Of a stretch of DNA of 64,000 nucleotides, positions 1-12,146 are shown piece after piece; within the stretch, counting starts at the first letter, position 1, and every line of letters begins with the position of its first letter. The notes under the pieces are model-generated. The model did not search any database and was not told the DNA's origin. It saw nothing but the letters and a program-made list of their open reading frames with translations. Source of the stretch: Chinchilla lanigera (lineage: Eukaryota > Chordata > Mammalia > Rodentia > Chinchillidae). The stretch covers positions 1,640,632 through 1,704,631 of the forward strand of contig NW_004955416.1 of the NCBI RefSeq assembly GCF_000276665.1. The letters are read 5' to 3'. The translations under genes and the position numbers were made by a program.

Positions 1-424
1 ATCTGCATTATTATCATGAGTTACTAGTAGTTGTAGTTTTCTTTCTCTGATGCTTTCTAGATGTTAAAAAGTAAGGCATGAGAAAGCATTAAAACACATT
101 AATAATATGCATGTATATTTATAGTCATAATACTCATAGACCATAGGTACAATCTGAGTTTATACCTTGCTCTATGTGCTCTGTCAGCATATATATTTCC
201 TAGCTTACTGTTTTCAGCAAGTAGTATGAGATTTGTTTCACAGATACAGTGAGGCCTAGCCACTTTAACTTGTCAGCATCACACAGCAAGAACATTTTGC
301 TGTTTATTGGAGTCATTATGTCTTTGTACTTTGTATATGCTCCTTCAAAAAAAAAAGAAATTTAAGTTTTGCAGTTACCTCCCCCTTGAAAGTTCTTTTC
401 CCAGATAGTCACAAAACAAGTTCT

Positions 425-690
425 TCAGATCTTAATATAAATGTCACCTCCTCCACAAAGCCTTCCTTGATCACCCTATCTAATGTGCATTTCTCTACTT
501 TACATACTTTTAAGTATATTGATACCTGAAACCATGTATTGTTGATTTTCTGTCCCCTGCTCCTAGATGTAAATTTCATGAGATCAAGTACTTTGAATTG
601 CAACTTCTGACATCATATCTATATGATTTGAGGTGGTGCACTCCACAAATATTTCTTGAAAGGCTGGCTAGGTGACCAAATGAATAAATG
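425..690 (+). repeat. L2 LINE 3' fragment
   Basis: The order of landmarks is that of the L2 3' end in sense orientation: tcctccacaaagccttcc, then ttgatcaccctatc, then a 'ctagatgtaaatttcatgag' stretch, and finally an AATAAA-like ending near gaatgaataaatg. It is an ancient mammalian remnant with many substitutions. Bases 1-424 before it hold nothing I recognise. Confidence 0.75.
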
Positions 691-2469
691 TCTCCCAAAC
701 CCAGGCTTATTTCTTGTCCTCATCTTTCTAGGCATTTTCTTTCTGCTACCAGCAAACTGGAATAAAGCCCATTGTACCGTGTATCTGGGATCCAGGCTGA
801 TCACCTTTTAAAAAACAAATATTACTCACTAGGGAAGAAGCAGATCATTCTCTTTCTTATTAGTGAAGATTGAGCTAAGCTCTTGGTTCATTTTACTTAT
901 CCAGACTATATGATAGTTTAAAAGCAAATATTTCTGAAAAATTATTTTTAGAATTTTATCTTTTGTGCATTCATGTGGGCTGATCTTTGTAGGAGAATTT
1001 TAAGATTTACATAAAATAGACAACACTCCTGTATGCTTCTGTTTTTTTAAAGTATAAGGTATTTTTAAATGTATGATCTATGTGATAAATTAATGAATGT
1101 ATATTATCTCCACACATGAAACACTAGTCCTAGGTGGATGAATTTTTTTGTCAAACTACATTTTTATTTTGTAGCTTCATATTACCCTTTTATAGAAGTG
1201 TAATTTTCTTTTGTCTTTGAGGTCTGAGGGGCCTTACTTTGTCACTGGCATATAAACTTCTCTTCTCACTGTCCACATATCTAGGAGTAGCTCACTGTTT
1301 AACTCTTAGTTAGAGAAAGTGGCCTGCAAATAAATTTTAGTTTTAACATTTCTCAGTGTTCTATAAAGTGACATGATTTTAGCTTAGTTAATTAAGTTGT
1401 TAAACTTGTAAAAGATTTCATATGATTTTAAACTACAGAAGAAGCAAAACAATACACAAGCAACCCGCCCTTTGCCTTGCTGCCTAACTTGTCCAAAACC
1501 AAGGAATAACAGTAATGAAAAGAATAATAGCTGAGGAACAAAATTTTAAGGCATTCTAAGTATCGCCAGTTGGTTTAATAAAATTAATTAGCTTGCCACA
1601 GAGAAAATTTACTAGCATGCTAGTTAATTTCACAATGTAAAGTCAGGGAAGGGAGGTAGGACTGAGGGAACAAACCTTATTAGTTTTGAATAATTATTTA
1701 AAGATGTGGGCCTGCCAATTTCAAACACTTTGATAGCCAAATCCATTAAGGCTTTAAAATCTCGATGTCTGTATCCCAGCATATAGGGGAAGGCCCCTCT
1801 CCAGATAAAATCATAAGCATATTAGTTAACAGCTGCATGACTCATTTAAGATACAGAACAAAAAGTAGAATCATAATAAAACCATGGGAATAAGAACTTG
1901 CCTTAAGACTGACTCATGGGAGGTTTCTGTAATCTTAATTTGCCATTGATGCAATTATTGGTCTTTCTTGTCTTTTTAATCCAAACAAGATGTTTGCAGA
2001 GGCCGTGGAAAGGTGCCTAAAATGACATGCCTGAATTCATTTAATTTGCCAACATTGTCTTTTTTCTCTTTCCCTTTCTGGTAATGGGCAAGAGTCAGTT
2101 CTGGTGCATTAGGTGCTAAATCTCTTCAATTACCAGCCGGGAAGAAAGATTTAAAATTGTGCTTCAAACCTACAAACTGATTTAGTTTTAAAACACAAAC
2201 ACTTCCCCTGTGGAGCCTAAATTAAACCATAGAAAGGACCAGAGGCAGAGGAATTAAATGAGGCAGAGCCCAGGCTCAGGCCAGTGATAGAAACCACTTT
2301 TGCTTTCTTTCATTTGCGCCCCCTGGTGAGAAAGGAAGGGGAGCAGGAACAAGCTGAAAGGAGGCAACCTGTGTAAGAAAGTGCAGTAGCGCATGGCTAG
2401 AGATGGAGTGATTGTTGGTGCAGGAAGCTGATCAAATCCCTTATCTTGTTTTCTTTTTCTTTTTGGCAG
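691..2469. other. Intron sequence without recognised repeats
   Basis: AT-rich, apparently single-copy intron upstream of the first visible exon. No open frame of note, no SINE, LINE or LTR that I recognise. The last 150 bases become pyrimidine-rich ahead of the acceptor at 2469. A conserved regulatory element here cannot be excluded. Confidence 0.4.
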
Positions 2470-2531
2470 CCATTTTTAATGTGGATGACTCTGTGGTTGA
2501 TCTGGAGACCCTAGAGGCCTTATATGAAAAT
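2470..2531 (+). CDS. FMN1: FMN1 coding exon, FH2 domain (62 bases)
   Basis: The exon supplies two bases completing an Ala codon, then 20 codons reading IFNVDDSVVDLETLEALYEN. This segment belongs to the early-middle FH2 domain, in the helical part that follows the dimerising lasso and linker of formins. The acceptor is a pyrimidine-rich run ending in ttttggcag just before 2470, and the donor is a near-consensus gtaagtg directly after the AAT codon. It enters in phase 1 and leaves in phase 0, which matches the next exon's clean start at AGA (Arg). The mammalian FMN1 family has nearly the same sequence here. The exon is too short to stand out as an open frame by itself; splice borders and protein match define it. 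No stop or frameshift is present. Confidence 0.93.
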
Positions 2532-2944
2532 GTAAGTGTTGCAGACATATAGAGCTGGAGTTTCCATATTTTCCTTTTACCGTAAAAGTCCCGGAGTCGT
2601 TCATGTTCTTTGGTAGTAAGGATTCTGATGTAGCATTAGAAGAATGAAGGCATCAAGATGCAAGCTTGGATGGGAGCAGATGTGAGAGGAGCATAGATTC
2701 TTGACTCTCACGTGGTACCTGAGTGGGTAGATCTTACTGCACATCTCCAAGGTAGCGTGGTTCAAGGTGGAGAACACGTGTGTGTCCTGGAACCCAGCTT
2801 TATTGCTTGCTAGCAGAGTCAGTGAAGGTAAGCTGCCTTTTGAATGTTGGCACACACCAGTGTCTTCCTCTGAGGAATAAGAATGTTAATACCAGCTTGT
2901 CTGATTATTCTTAGTCCAAACGAGCTGGTGGCACTGAAAGTGGG

Positions 2945-3150
2945 AAGCAGTGTAGGACAGAGGAGTGTGTTTTGAATTTAGAGACAGATAGTCTAAGGCC
3001 TGAGCTCCCGCTCTGTCTTTGCTTGCTGAGAGATCTTGGGCCCCTTACTTAAACTGGTTAAACCTACTTGATCATCAGTACAATTTAGATTATAGTGAGA
3101 CTCTTCCTGTCTTTTTGGTACAATACATGCAGCAATAGCAATGTATTTTG
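2945..3150 (+). repeat. MIR SINE
   Basis: It carries the MIR core order: a 'ttagagacagatag...' segment, a 'tgagagatcttgggccccttactta' region equivalent to the consensus 'gaccttgggcaagttactta', and 'aaacctacttgatcatcagtac'. Diverged but recognisable; forward orientation. Confidence 0.7.
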
Positions 3151-3599
3151 AAAGTAAATAACAGTGTACACGTAGAAGATTTTTGATGTGAAATTTGGAA
3201 ATAACCAGTAGAATATGCAGGGTATCTTAAGATGACACTGGAGAGTCAGAATTCCAATGACTCTTAACTGCTCACTGACTGTTAAGATACAAAAACATAG
3301 ATTGAACTAGAGTCTCTAGAGGAATGGTATTTCCCAGAAAGTTGCCTGGGCTCTATGGTATGCTGTGGTTACTCAGCTAAAGGATGTTTCATTTTAATCT
3401 CCATAGTCTAATAGCGTGAGCCTTGTAGAATTGTCGGGCTCACTACTCACCTTCACATTATATATATCAGAAGCTATTTAGTACAGCTGGGTAGGAACTT
3501 CTCATGTGTCATCAATAAGACTTTAATTAATAAACCCATAGGCACCCACATAGCAGATCATTGGGAATTAATCATGTATCCATTGAGTACGTAGAGAAC

Positions 3600-3760
3600 A
3601 GAGTGGTATAGTAGGTGAAATGAGGGTTCTGAGTCAGAAGCCCTTTACCAGTGAGTTAGTGCCAGCTTCCCTGAGATTATCTGTAAAATGAGGGTATAAT
3701 AATTGATTTTAGAGGATCGGGTCAAAGGTAAAGTGCCTAGCAGATGCTTTCTGTTGTTTC
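3600..3760 (+). repeat. MIR SINE
   Basis: Recognised from gttctgagtcagaag, a shortened core, and 'atctgtaaaatgagggtataata', followed by gtgcctagcagatgct. Forward orientation, with part of the core missing. Confidence 0.7.
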
Positions 3761-4085
3761 CATGGGCTTAGGCCTATGCACGTGACTGATACTTGTTAGC
3801 ACACAGTAAAAGGAAACTGTATGCGAATGAAGTAGCCGGATAAATTGAGAGAGTGTGTGTGACCAAATGCCAGAATAAGTGCTACAGATGAGAACTTATG
3901 AAATCCAGAAAAAGGAAAACGGTGCCTTCAGATAATAGAGTGGGAGGCCTGTATAAATTAGGAGAGCTATTCCGGGGGGGAAGGAAGCAAACACTAAGGA
4001 CAACTGGCCCAGATCTGCTTATAGAAGACTCAAAAGTAGCAATTGCCTGTCCCACTTTCTGTGTCTGGCTGCCCATTGCCTTAGT

Positions 4086-4255
4086 CAGTGCTTCTCAAAC
4101 TGTAGTGTATATCAGAATTACCTAGAGGATTTGCTGGACCCAAGCCCTGCACTTTCTTTTATTTGGATGAGGCCAATAATTTGCACTTCTGACAAGTGCT
4201 AAGTGATGTTGATAGTGCTGGTCTAGGGACCACTCATAGAGACCCACTGCCTTAG
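4086..4255 (+). mobile_element. MER5A-type hAT DNA transposon remnant
   Basis: It begins cagtgcttctcaaactgtag and ends near gaccactcatagagacccactg, the diverged inverted termini of the MER5A/Charlie-derived non-autonomous family, with 'tatcagaattacctagagga' inside. About 170 bases, near full length for the family. It sits 57 bases before an FMN1 exon. Confidence 0.75.
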
Positions 4256-4311
4256 ACAGATTTTTACCGTTCACTTCTTGGTATTTTGTTTTGTTTTTTA
4301 TTTCATTACAG

Positions 4312-4400
4312 AGAGCCCAAGAGGATGAATTGGTTAAAATAAGAAAGTATTATGAGACATCCAAAGAAGAAGAATTGAAGCTACTGGATAAACCTGAGCA
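4312..4400 (+). CDS. FMN1: FMN1 coding exon, FH2 domain (89 bases)
   Basis: It encodes [18 protein letters not shown] followed by [11 protein letters not shown] and the first two bases of a Gln codon. This strongly charged helical segment is part of the FH2 'knob/coiled' region; LDKPEQF is a motif shared by formins including FMN2. The acceptor is tttcattacag after a T-rich tract; the donor is gtaagga, close to consensus. It enters in phase 0 and leaves in phase 2; the missing third base (A) comes from the next exon and gives CAA, Gln. The intron before it holds two MIR copies and a MER5 remnant. The frame is intact and both borders are convincing, so this is a functional exon rather than a retrocopy. 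Confidence 0.95.
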
Positions 4401-5335
4401 GTAAGGATACCTGAACACTTTTCTGTTAGGCTGAAAGGAGAACCATAATCTTGATTCCCTGATTTAGCTATCCAAGTCTAAACTGTGCAGTGAGCTAAAT
4501 CACAATACCGTCATTCTAGTGACCTATTGCATACAGAAGAATGACCCGGCTGCCGGGAAAGCAGCAATGAGATTTGCTGGATAACAGTGCATTTCACACC
4601 CGCCTTCTCTGACCCCACACTATTCTCCTTTCTTTTTCTAACAACTTGTTAATTCCTCCTAGACTAAATATTTTAGCCAAAAGGGTAACTGAGGAAGAAA
4701 GAAGGCATTACTCTGTTTAGGTTTTGCTGATGCAGTGAAAAAGATGATATCAGAGTCATAGAATTGAAACTGATTTTCTTAAATGTCACGTTGTGTAAAT
4801 GTGGACTTAATGTGCCAGTGTTGCCACAGACTTCTCCGCTTGCTCTGTTCCAAGTTAGGTGTAACTTTCTCCTTCTCGCTCTGCATAGCCTTGCTCTTCT
4901 CTCTACCCACTGCCTAGAGTTGTTTGCTCTGTGATTTAGGCTGTTGTTGCACATGCTTTGGATATCTGGAGCTCTGTTGTATAACTGAGTGACTCTTGTC
5001 CTTGACGTGGCTTTTCGCTCCAGGTTTTGCAAATGTAGAATGGGTTCAGAGTGGACAGCTACTGTGTTACCTGTTGCTATCTTGAATGCTTCTCATCCTG
5101 TTCAGGCCAGCCTCTCAACCTAGTGACAAGGCAAGTGTAGAAAACAAATAGGAAATGAAGTGATCAGATGCAGTGTAACAAGTCAAGCCCTATAGACATC
5201 CAAGAGTCTACAGCTTGGACTGTAGCCTCCAAGTCTTGTGCTTGGGTCCTCTGGGATGCCTGGGTGTTCAGGCCCAGAAAACATCACTATAAATGAGTGG
5301 AATGTGGATGGAGAGTGATGCTTAGTTTTGCTCAG
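4401..5335. other. Intron sequence without recognised repeats
   Basis: Apparently single-copy intron. A minus-strand open frame of 119 codons here (4673-5032) has no recognisable domain and looks like chance. Confidence 0.4.
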
Positions 5336-6225
5336 TGTAGCGGATTGATAACTGGTCGTCAACTATAACCCCCAGCTGAACTGAGTAAGCGTGGTGCCGG
5401 GTGTGGGAGGCCCACCTGGGGATTGTTGCCAGCAGCATAAGAGGCAGAACTGGAGAAGGAAAAGTTAAGGCTGTTGGGAGCGGAGAAAGGCTGTTGGAGC
5501 TGGTGGAAGCTGTAAGGAGCTGTTGGTTCTGTTGGAGGAGTTTGTCATGCTGGCTTTCCTGATGAACTTGGCTGTTTTCATCCTGCGAGGAGCTCAGGAC
5601 ATTGTTGGCACTGAGAATGGCTTTGGTTCACTTTGGGGGAGCTTTGGTCCTCACTTTGAGCATTGCTTCCTGGCTCCGCGGGGAAAGAAAGTGCACAGCT
5701 TAGGCTCCTGAAGAAGCTTGCTGTGTTAGTTTCCCTGATGGGAACTTGGCCATCTTGATCATCAGAGGAGCTCGCGACCTCACTGTTGCTGAGGGTGGCT
5801 GTGGTACCTTTCAGGGGAGCTCTGGTTCTTCTGAGCGTCGCTTCCTGGTTCCAATGCAGATCCCTCAGCCTGCCAGCACAGATCCTTCATCCCGCTGGCA
5901 CAGACTTCCTAGATTCCACCACTGATCTTTGGGCCTTCGCAGTGCAGATTCGTGAAACAGGCCTGCATGAGATATTGTTATGGGCTCTAGGCCTCCAGGT
6001 GGACTCATGGGAGGCCTTGTTATGAGCTCTAGGTTTTTGGCTGGACTCATGTAGGACACTGTCTTGGGATCCAGGCCCTTGGCTAGATTCCTTGGTCTAT
6101 AGTTTGTGGACAGATTTCCTGCACTCTTTTGTATATCTTTGGATGACTGTTATAAATAATCTTATAAAACATGTGTCCTGTATTATATTGTTCTCCCTTG
6201 CAAAACTAAGCTCCAAACCAACACA
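5336..6225. mobile_element. Putative solitary ERV LTR with internal tandem repeats
   Basis: An 890-base block starts TGTAGCGG, ends CCAACACA, and is flanked on both sides by the five bases ctcag (5331-5335 and 6226-6230), as expected for a retroviral LTR with a 5-base target duplication. Inside are two diverged copies of a ~176-base unit (about 5555-5730 and 5731-5906; both contain a 'cctgatg...aacttgg', a 'gaggagctc' and a 'gcttcctgg' landmark) and then ~42-base units at about 5975, 6017 and 6060. A tataaata lies at 6151. No internal gag/pol/env is seen, so it would be a solo LTR. I do not recognise the family; a non-LTR repeat with chance flanks is the alternative. Confidence 0.6.
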
Positions 6226-6617
6226 CTCAGTTACTGAAAAACTTCTTGGTGGTTTTAGAACCTTACATGAGTTTATCTCATGGGCGTCTAAGCCAGGACC
6301 CACTTCCTCCAGAGATAGTTCACAAAGCCCAAGAATTTTGTGAATCCATTCCAGTGGGATCCACTGCCCTTCTACTCCTCCATTTTATGCCACTTTCCTC
6401 ACTTGCCAGCTCCCACTCCAGCTGATCCTGCAGCTTGTTCCCAAGCCCTGTTCCCTGATAACAGCAGTTAACTCCTGGTAAAGTGTTAATGACTAAAAGT
6501 TAAATGACTAATAATACAATATTTAGATACCAGGGCATAGAAGGTATCTAGTTAGGACATGTCTAGCATTTAGATAGGGCTAGTTATGCCACAGTGTTTG
6601 GTGAAACACAACTCTGA

Positions 6618-6950
6618 GCCTGGAGTTGGCAAACTTCTCCTATAAAGAACCAGATAGCATGTATTTTAGGCTCTGTGAGTCAAAGGAGCTATTGTAACTA
6701 CTCAACTCAGCCACTGTAGTGCAGAAGTAACATAGATAGTGTGTAGGCAAATAGACGTGGCTGTGTGCAAATGCAATTTTATTTAGGAATGTTGAAATTT
6801 GAATTTCACACCATGTTCACATGTCATAAATTGTTATCCTTTTATTGATACATTTTTCAGTCATTTAAAAACAGAAAAGCCATTCTTAATTCACAGTGCA
6901 TATAAAAACAAATAGCCAGGTATATAGGCTATAATTTGCCAAATCCTTTC
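6618..6950 (+). mobile_element. hAT-type DNA transposon remnant
   Basis: It contains 'ttggcaaactt...ctataaagaaccagata' at the left, 'ttttaggctctgtgagtc' and 'actactcaactcagccactgtag' inside, 'gcaattttatttagga', and the inverted terminus 'ataatttgccaaatcc' at the right. This is the well-known mammalian family that starts GGCAAACTTTTTCTGTAAAGGGCC. I am not sure of its exact name. The middle has been enlarged by unrelated sequence. Confidence 0.7.
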
Positions 6951-8460
6951 CCACTCAGCAAAACCTGCTATGAGCTTTGGGAGTGGCTCACTGGGTAGAA
7001 TGAATGGTTGAAGAGCGACTGTGTGTTTCTTCGATGGGAAGCAGTTCTCTTTTCTGTCCGTTATTACCGCATTATTGCTGGGACATAGGATAATGCTGGC
7101 AGGTAATTAAAAGATAGCTTATTGTTCCCTTTTTCGCCTACTGATGATCTAACTAGAAAAGTTTGTAAATGATCTTCTTGGTGATTTCTTGAATACTCAC
7201 AGCTGTTACTGAGCAGCTGTTACTGTGACAGCTGTTATGGACTGTCACATTGTCCTGGTGATGTGCTTCGGCATAGAGAGATGAGGGCGCTTGGGCCCGA
7301 GTGAATTTCACCACTCCTCTTGACCTCCTACACAATTCAGCATTTGTTTGATTTGTGCCAGAGTCTCTGGAAACTTACTTGCCATTTACTCTAAGTGAGC
7401 GGACTATAAGCATGTTTTACATACTGGAAAATATGAATCATTTATAGTTTAGCATCGCAATTTTTCCTAAGAATCTTGTGGTGCCCAGTCCTGTAAATCA
7501 GGCTGGCCTCATCACTCACCTCATCAACTCTCTTACACCCTGGTGCCAGATTTAGAAAGCCATTTGACTCAGAGGTGTCCTCTACTTGGGACTTGGCTGT
7601 CTGAGAGCCACACCCTCTAAGAATGGCCCTTTCCTCCTTGCTGTCCTGCTCTGAGATGGTGGTGAGGTGGCGAGGCTCCACTGTGTTGAGCAGGCCCGAT
7701 GTGTGCCTGCCCTGGCCTACGATAAGGATGCCTCTTGGGATTTCTCCTCAGATCTGCATCCACCTTGGACTTCCACAAACTAGGATCCAGTAGTATTTCT
7801 GCCTAGAAAGCACAGGCTACAACATGAAAATGTACTATGTATACAGCTCCTGCATGCACGTGCACTTTAGCTAATGCTGTTGAGGGATTTAGTGGATGAT
7901 GATAAACCACATGTTAATCTCTTTGAAGCAATGGCCACATAGCATCATTCCAGTTGAGTTACTACTGTAGATGTATAACATACATGCTGTAAGACACAGA
8001 ACTTCTCTTACTTATACATGTAAATGAAAGTTTTAATCCTTTATCAAAAATAAGCCTCCACTGGAGAAAGAAGGAGGCTTCTTTAGTATTCTCTTATGGA
8101 AAAAAAAAAGTGTAAAGGTTCACTAGCCCAAAAGGAAAGTGGTCTAGGGATATTTGTAAATATCAGTACTTAGGCATAAGACTATATGCCTGAGTGTATG
8201 GAAAAGGGTTACTGCCCATACCCATATATGCAGAACACAGTTGGGAGGGAGAGATTCATTAGATACTTGCTTTCCATAGCCTTCAAAGTAGCCTGTTTAA
8301 GAGTTGTATTGTTTTTCTTCAAGCCTTTGAATGGCTGATTTTGAATAGAAAAATGACATAAAAACATTTTTTCCAAATTTGCTTCCCTAATATTTTGTAT
8401 TTTCATATTCTATCAAATATATCCAAGCCAGAACCTCACAAGTCACCCTGAACTCTTTCC
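6951..8460. other. Intron sequence without recognised repeats
   Basis: No coding or repeat feature recognised apart from a short A run at 8100-8109. Probably single-copy intron. Confidence 0.35.
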
Positions 8461-8469
8461 AACGTTCAT

Positions 8470-9010
8470 GGGGATTTTAGTACATGTGCTGCTGAAAGAG
8501 TATGTCCATGGGGTTAGGCACTTATCTGAGCCATGCTGCCCTAGTAGTTGTCTCATCCATTCCCCTGTACATTCCCTGAAGGCCATTTTACCTGCTCCCT
8601 TGGAGGACTATGCCAGTGCCCCAACAGGTTTCCCAGTCTTGAATCTGCTGCCATCTCTACTCAGCCAACTCACTATCAAGATGATGGTCTCAAATGAAAA
8701 GCTGCTTTATTTAAAATTTTTATTCATCAGAAAAAGTTCAAAATGTTTGTTTTAGAACATAAAACTCCATGGTAGCACTGTCTTCTGCTCAGGTCCCTAT
8801 AGATGTCATTCAACCTGTCTCGGATTCCCTGGCAGCTTCTTACAGCTATGTACAAGGATGACGGGCCTCCAGGAAGCCCAGCACATCACACTCCTCTATG
8901 GGTCTGATGTGAGTGTCCCACAGTGGCTTCGTGTCACTGGCAGCACTTGTCACACTTCACAGTGCTCACTGGTTTATTTCCTACGGGTGCAGAAAGAATT
9001 GCATGCAAGA
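8470..9010 (+). repeat. Possible L2 LINE remnant
   Basis: Segments such as 'tgctgccatctctactcagccaactcactatcaagatgatggtctc' and 'cagcacttgtcacacttcac' followed by 'tggtttatttcct' resemble the L2 3' region in sense orientation, but divergence is high. Low confidence. Confidence 0.35.
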
Positions 9011-10961
9011 TAAATCATATTCCAAGTTTCAGTGTGATGTCTGACACTGTAAATGCTTCATACACACCTAAAGGACTGAGTGACGTTCTGAATGGCTGAT
9101 GCACTTGTACTAATTGTCGGTGATATAGTTCTACCCAAAAGGAATATAAAATCCTTCAACTTTCCCTCTCCTCTCTAACTCTATATCTTTTTCCAAACTC
9201 CTCACCACATAGAAGGTACTGGGACTTTCACCTTATTTGAGAACTTTCCCATGCCCAGTCTAAATCCCAGTAAAGTTTTAATCTTAAAGAGCCTTGCAGT
9301 TTTATTTTCTCTTTCCTGAGTGGCATAAATTAATGAGCCTATGGTCTTGCTTCCTCCTTTTGTTCTAATGCTCCTCTTTGACATGGTACTGTTCATCTGG
9401 CTCTGGCTGCTTTGCATCCATGTATGGATGAGTTGAGGGGCTGATCCGTTTATTCCCCCATGTGGTCTTCTAAACTGCTTCATTACTATGTTCATTTCAA
9501 GCAATACAAGTGCATATTATGGAGTTAGGTCTCAGCATTTGAGTAAATAAATGGGAACACAGTCATCACAGGACCAAAGGCTGCTATTCGTATGACTTTT
9601 CCAGTTCTCATATATTTGTGTGCACTGGTTATATAGTCCTGATGTTAGTTACGATAAATATATCAATTGTCTAATAATGTTATATTATATTTATGAAGAA
9701 ACAGTTTACACAGTGTAATTTTTTTCATTTTGTTCCAGTTCAGAATTTCTGCGATTTTATATTCCATCATTGGATTTTTCATAAGAATCAGAGGTATAGA
9801 ACTGTAAAACAAGAGTGTGTTTTTGTTTATGAGTCTTCTTTGCTTCACCTCAATACCATTTTTAAGAGGCAGAGGAGAGGATTATTACCTAGTTGCAGAA
9901 TAATTTAGAAAAGCAGCTGATAATTAGAAAGACAGTAAAATCCAAATTTTCCAAAAGGTACAGAAGGCACAGAGTATTAGGCAAGAAAATTTTAGGGAGA
10001 TGGAGAAAGATATATGCTCCAGTGTTCTCCTCTGTAGAAGCATTCTTGGTGAAGGATTGCAAAATATCAAGGTAACGATGTTATGAGCTCACCAAGACTT
10101 TCAGAAATATCAGTTAATCATCGTTTTTACTCCAAAATGAAATTAAAGGCTGTTAGTGGATTCTCTGCTTTTTGGAATTCTTATCCAACTATTTCCACCC
10201 ATTTTAGTTTATACCCTTTCCTCTGGGGTTGGCCTGAAGAGTATGTAGCTTTTCCAACTTAATTTTGCAGAGGACATCAGTGCCCAGCTGCTCAGACAGT
10301 GAGCTACTGTGTGTCGGTCAGTACTCACATTTAGCCTTCAGGATCTGCCTTGCCATATTTTAAAAGAAACTTTAGGTTGTCTACTTGAGTGTATACTTCA
10401 TTCCAAGTACTGAGCTATGAAATGTGTCTGTGTGTAAGTTAATATGAAGAGTAAACAAATGCGTTGAGAAATTGGTCATTATAGATGATTATGTAATTGA
10501 GCAAAAACAGTAGCAAACTCAATTCAGTATGAGAATTTTTATCATTTCATTGCATGTATTTTGCTGAAATCTTCATCTTGCTTAGCTCGTTAATGCACCT
10601 TTAGCAAACATTTTATTAGAGGGAAGTTTATTTTTCATATGCTAAAGACTGTCTTTCCATGTGAGTGTAGTCTCTTGTTTGGGCAACAGGAAATAGATAG
10701 CTAACATTCTTGCACAAACCTTCTGTTCCTAAAGTAATGTATCAGTATGCATTTGTTCAGCATCCCAGAAACCCCTAAGACAGTGGCTCTGTTGTCAACA
10801 ATAGGACATATACTCTTAGGATTTTTTGAATCAGCCTGTCTGATACTTTTAATAATTGTTAAATTAGGAATGCTGTCCTAGTGAACCTTTATTAACTCTC
10901 TTTATTATTTTTCTGACTAAATATAAAGTAAAATAATGTATTTTTGTTTTCATTTTTACAG
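9011..10961. other. Intron sequence without recognised repeats
   Basis: AT-rich intron leading to the exon at 10962. Nothing recognised. Confidence 0.35.
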
Positions 10962-11091
10962 ATTTTTGCATGAGTTAGCCCAGATCCCTAATTTTGCTGA
11001 GCGTGCCCAATGCATCATCTTCAGGTCTGTTTTTTCTGAAGGTGTCACCTCTTTGCACCTGAAGGTAGACATTGTCACACGAGCTTCTAAG
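10962..11091 (+). CDS. FMN1: FMN1 coding exon, FH2 domain (130 bases)
   Basis: The first base completes Gln, followed by 43 codons: [20 protein letters not shown], then [18 protein letters not shown] and TRASK. IPNF-ER is a conserved FH2 core motif (FMN2 has IPNFSERV at the same place). The acceptor is a long T-rich tract ending tttttacag; the donor is gtatgac after AAG. It enters in phase 2 and leaves in phase 0. Compared with the human and mouse protein as I remember it, residues in SLHLKVDIV differ (SLHRKVEI there), including Arg to Leu; these are sequence-level observations against memory and would need alignment. No disruption of the frame is seen. Confidence 0.95.
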
Positions 11092-12146
11092 GTATGACTG
11101 CTATATACAGTTTGCAAGATTACTCTTACACTTATTGGGATAAAGGAGAAAGCTGGAAATGGGAAAAACCACCAAATCCCTCATAGAAAACTTCTTGTAC
11201 TTTAGACTGTGTCCTTTTCCTAAGGGTAAATATGATAGCTGTCCTGCCTCTGTGTGTAAGTGTGTGTGTTTGTGCGTGTGTGTATAAGTGGGAGAGAACA
11301 GGGGAGAAGAACAGCCGCAAACTAAATAAGAAAAAAATGATACTTTTACAGATTTCGTCTAACAAATTTCTGAATATCTTGTAGTATACAGACTGGCTAC
11401 TACAAAACCAATCTAAATAGCATACTTTGTTTCCTGTTTATCTTTCCAAATTCTAAGTATATTTTGCTTGAGAATCATGTACTTGATTATCTGAAATATG
11501 TCTCCATAGCTAAATCAAAGAACTCTAGAGATAAAAATGAAATAATTGATTGTGATAATTGGAGACTGGTGCATAAATTTCCACTGACTTTAGAACACAG
11601 TGTGCAATGTAAAGCCTACCCGTTGGCCTTTTTCATGAAATGACCTATATTCTGAAGAATATGACATTCTTCTCCACAAATGCTGTAGTACTCAATTCTC
11701 TATCTTGAGGTATGTTTTTCACCTATTAGATATGAGATTTCAATAAAAAAGTATAAATATTACCAAAGGATAGCATAATCCCACAAATAATACCTAAATT
11801 GAAGAGCAAAAGTCTGATTGAAGTTGAATTTTGTTTTCTTTCTTTATCCTAAGATAAAAGAAAATAAAGGCCGCTAATTCTGCACAGATTTTCTATTTGA
11901 GAATTTGCAGTTGAAAAAAAATAAAAGAGAGGGGAAAAGTGAATGAGATGGTGAGCTCAAGAAAATCCCTAGCAGCTCAATATTGTAAAAGTCACTAGAC
12001 ATACAGCAGACACTTAACAAAAATCATCTATGACCTTGAAATGCATTACTGTAATTTACCTCTGAAAATTGTACTTGCTATTATGTCTACTCTATATTTA
12101 ACTGTACTCTATAGAGATGTATAGTTCCAAAACAGATCCTGAAAAG

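Noticed and set aside
4673..5032. 119-codon minus-strand open frame
   Set aside because: No recognisable domain, lies in intron antisense to FMN1, and length is within chance for 64 kb.
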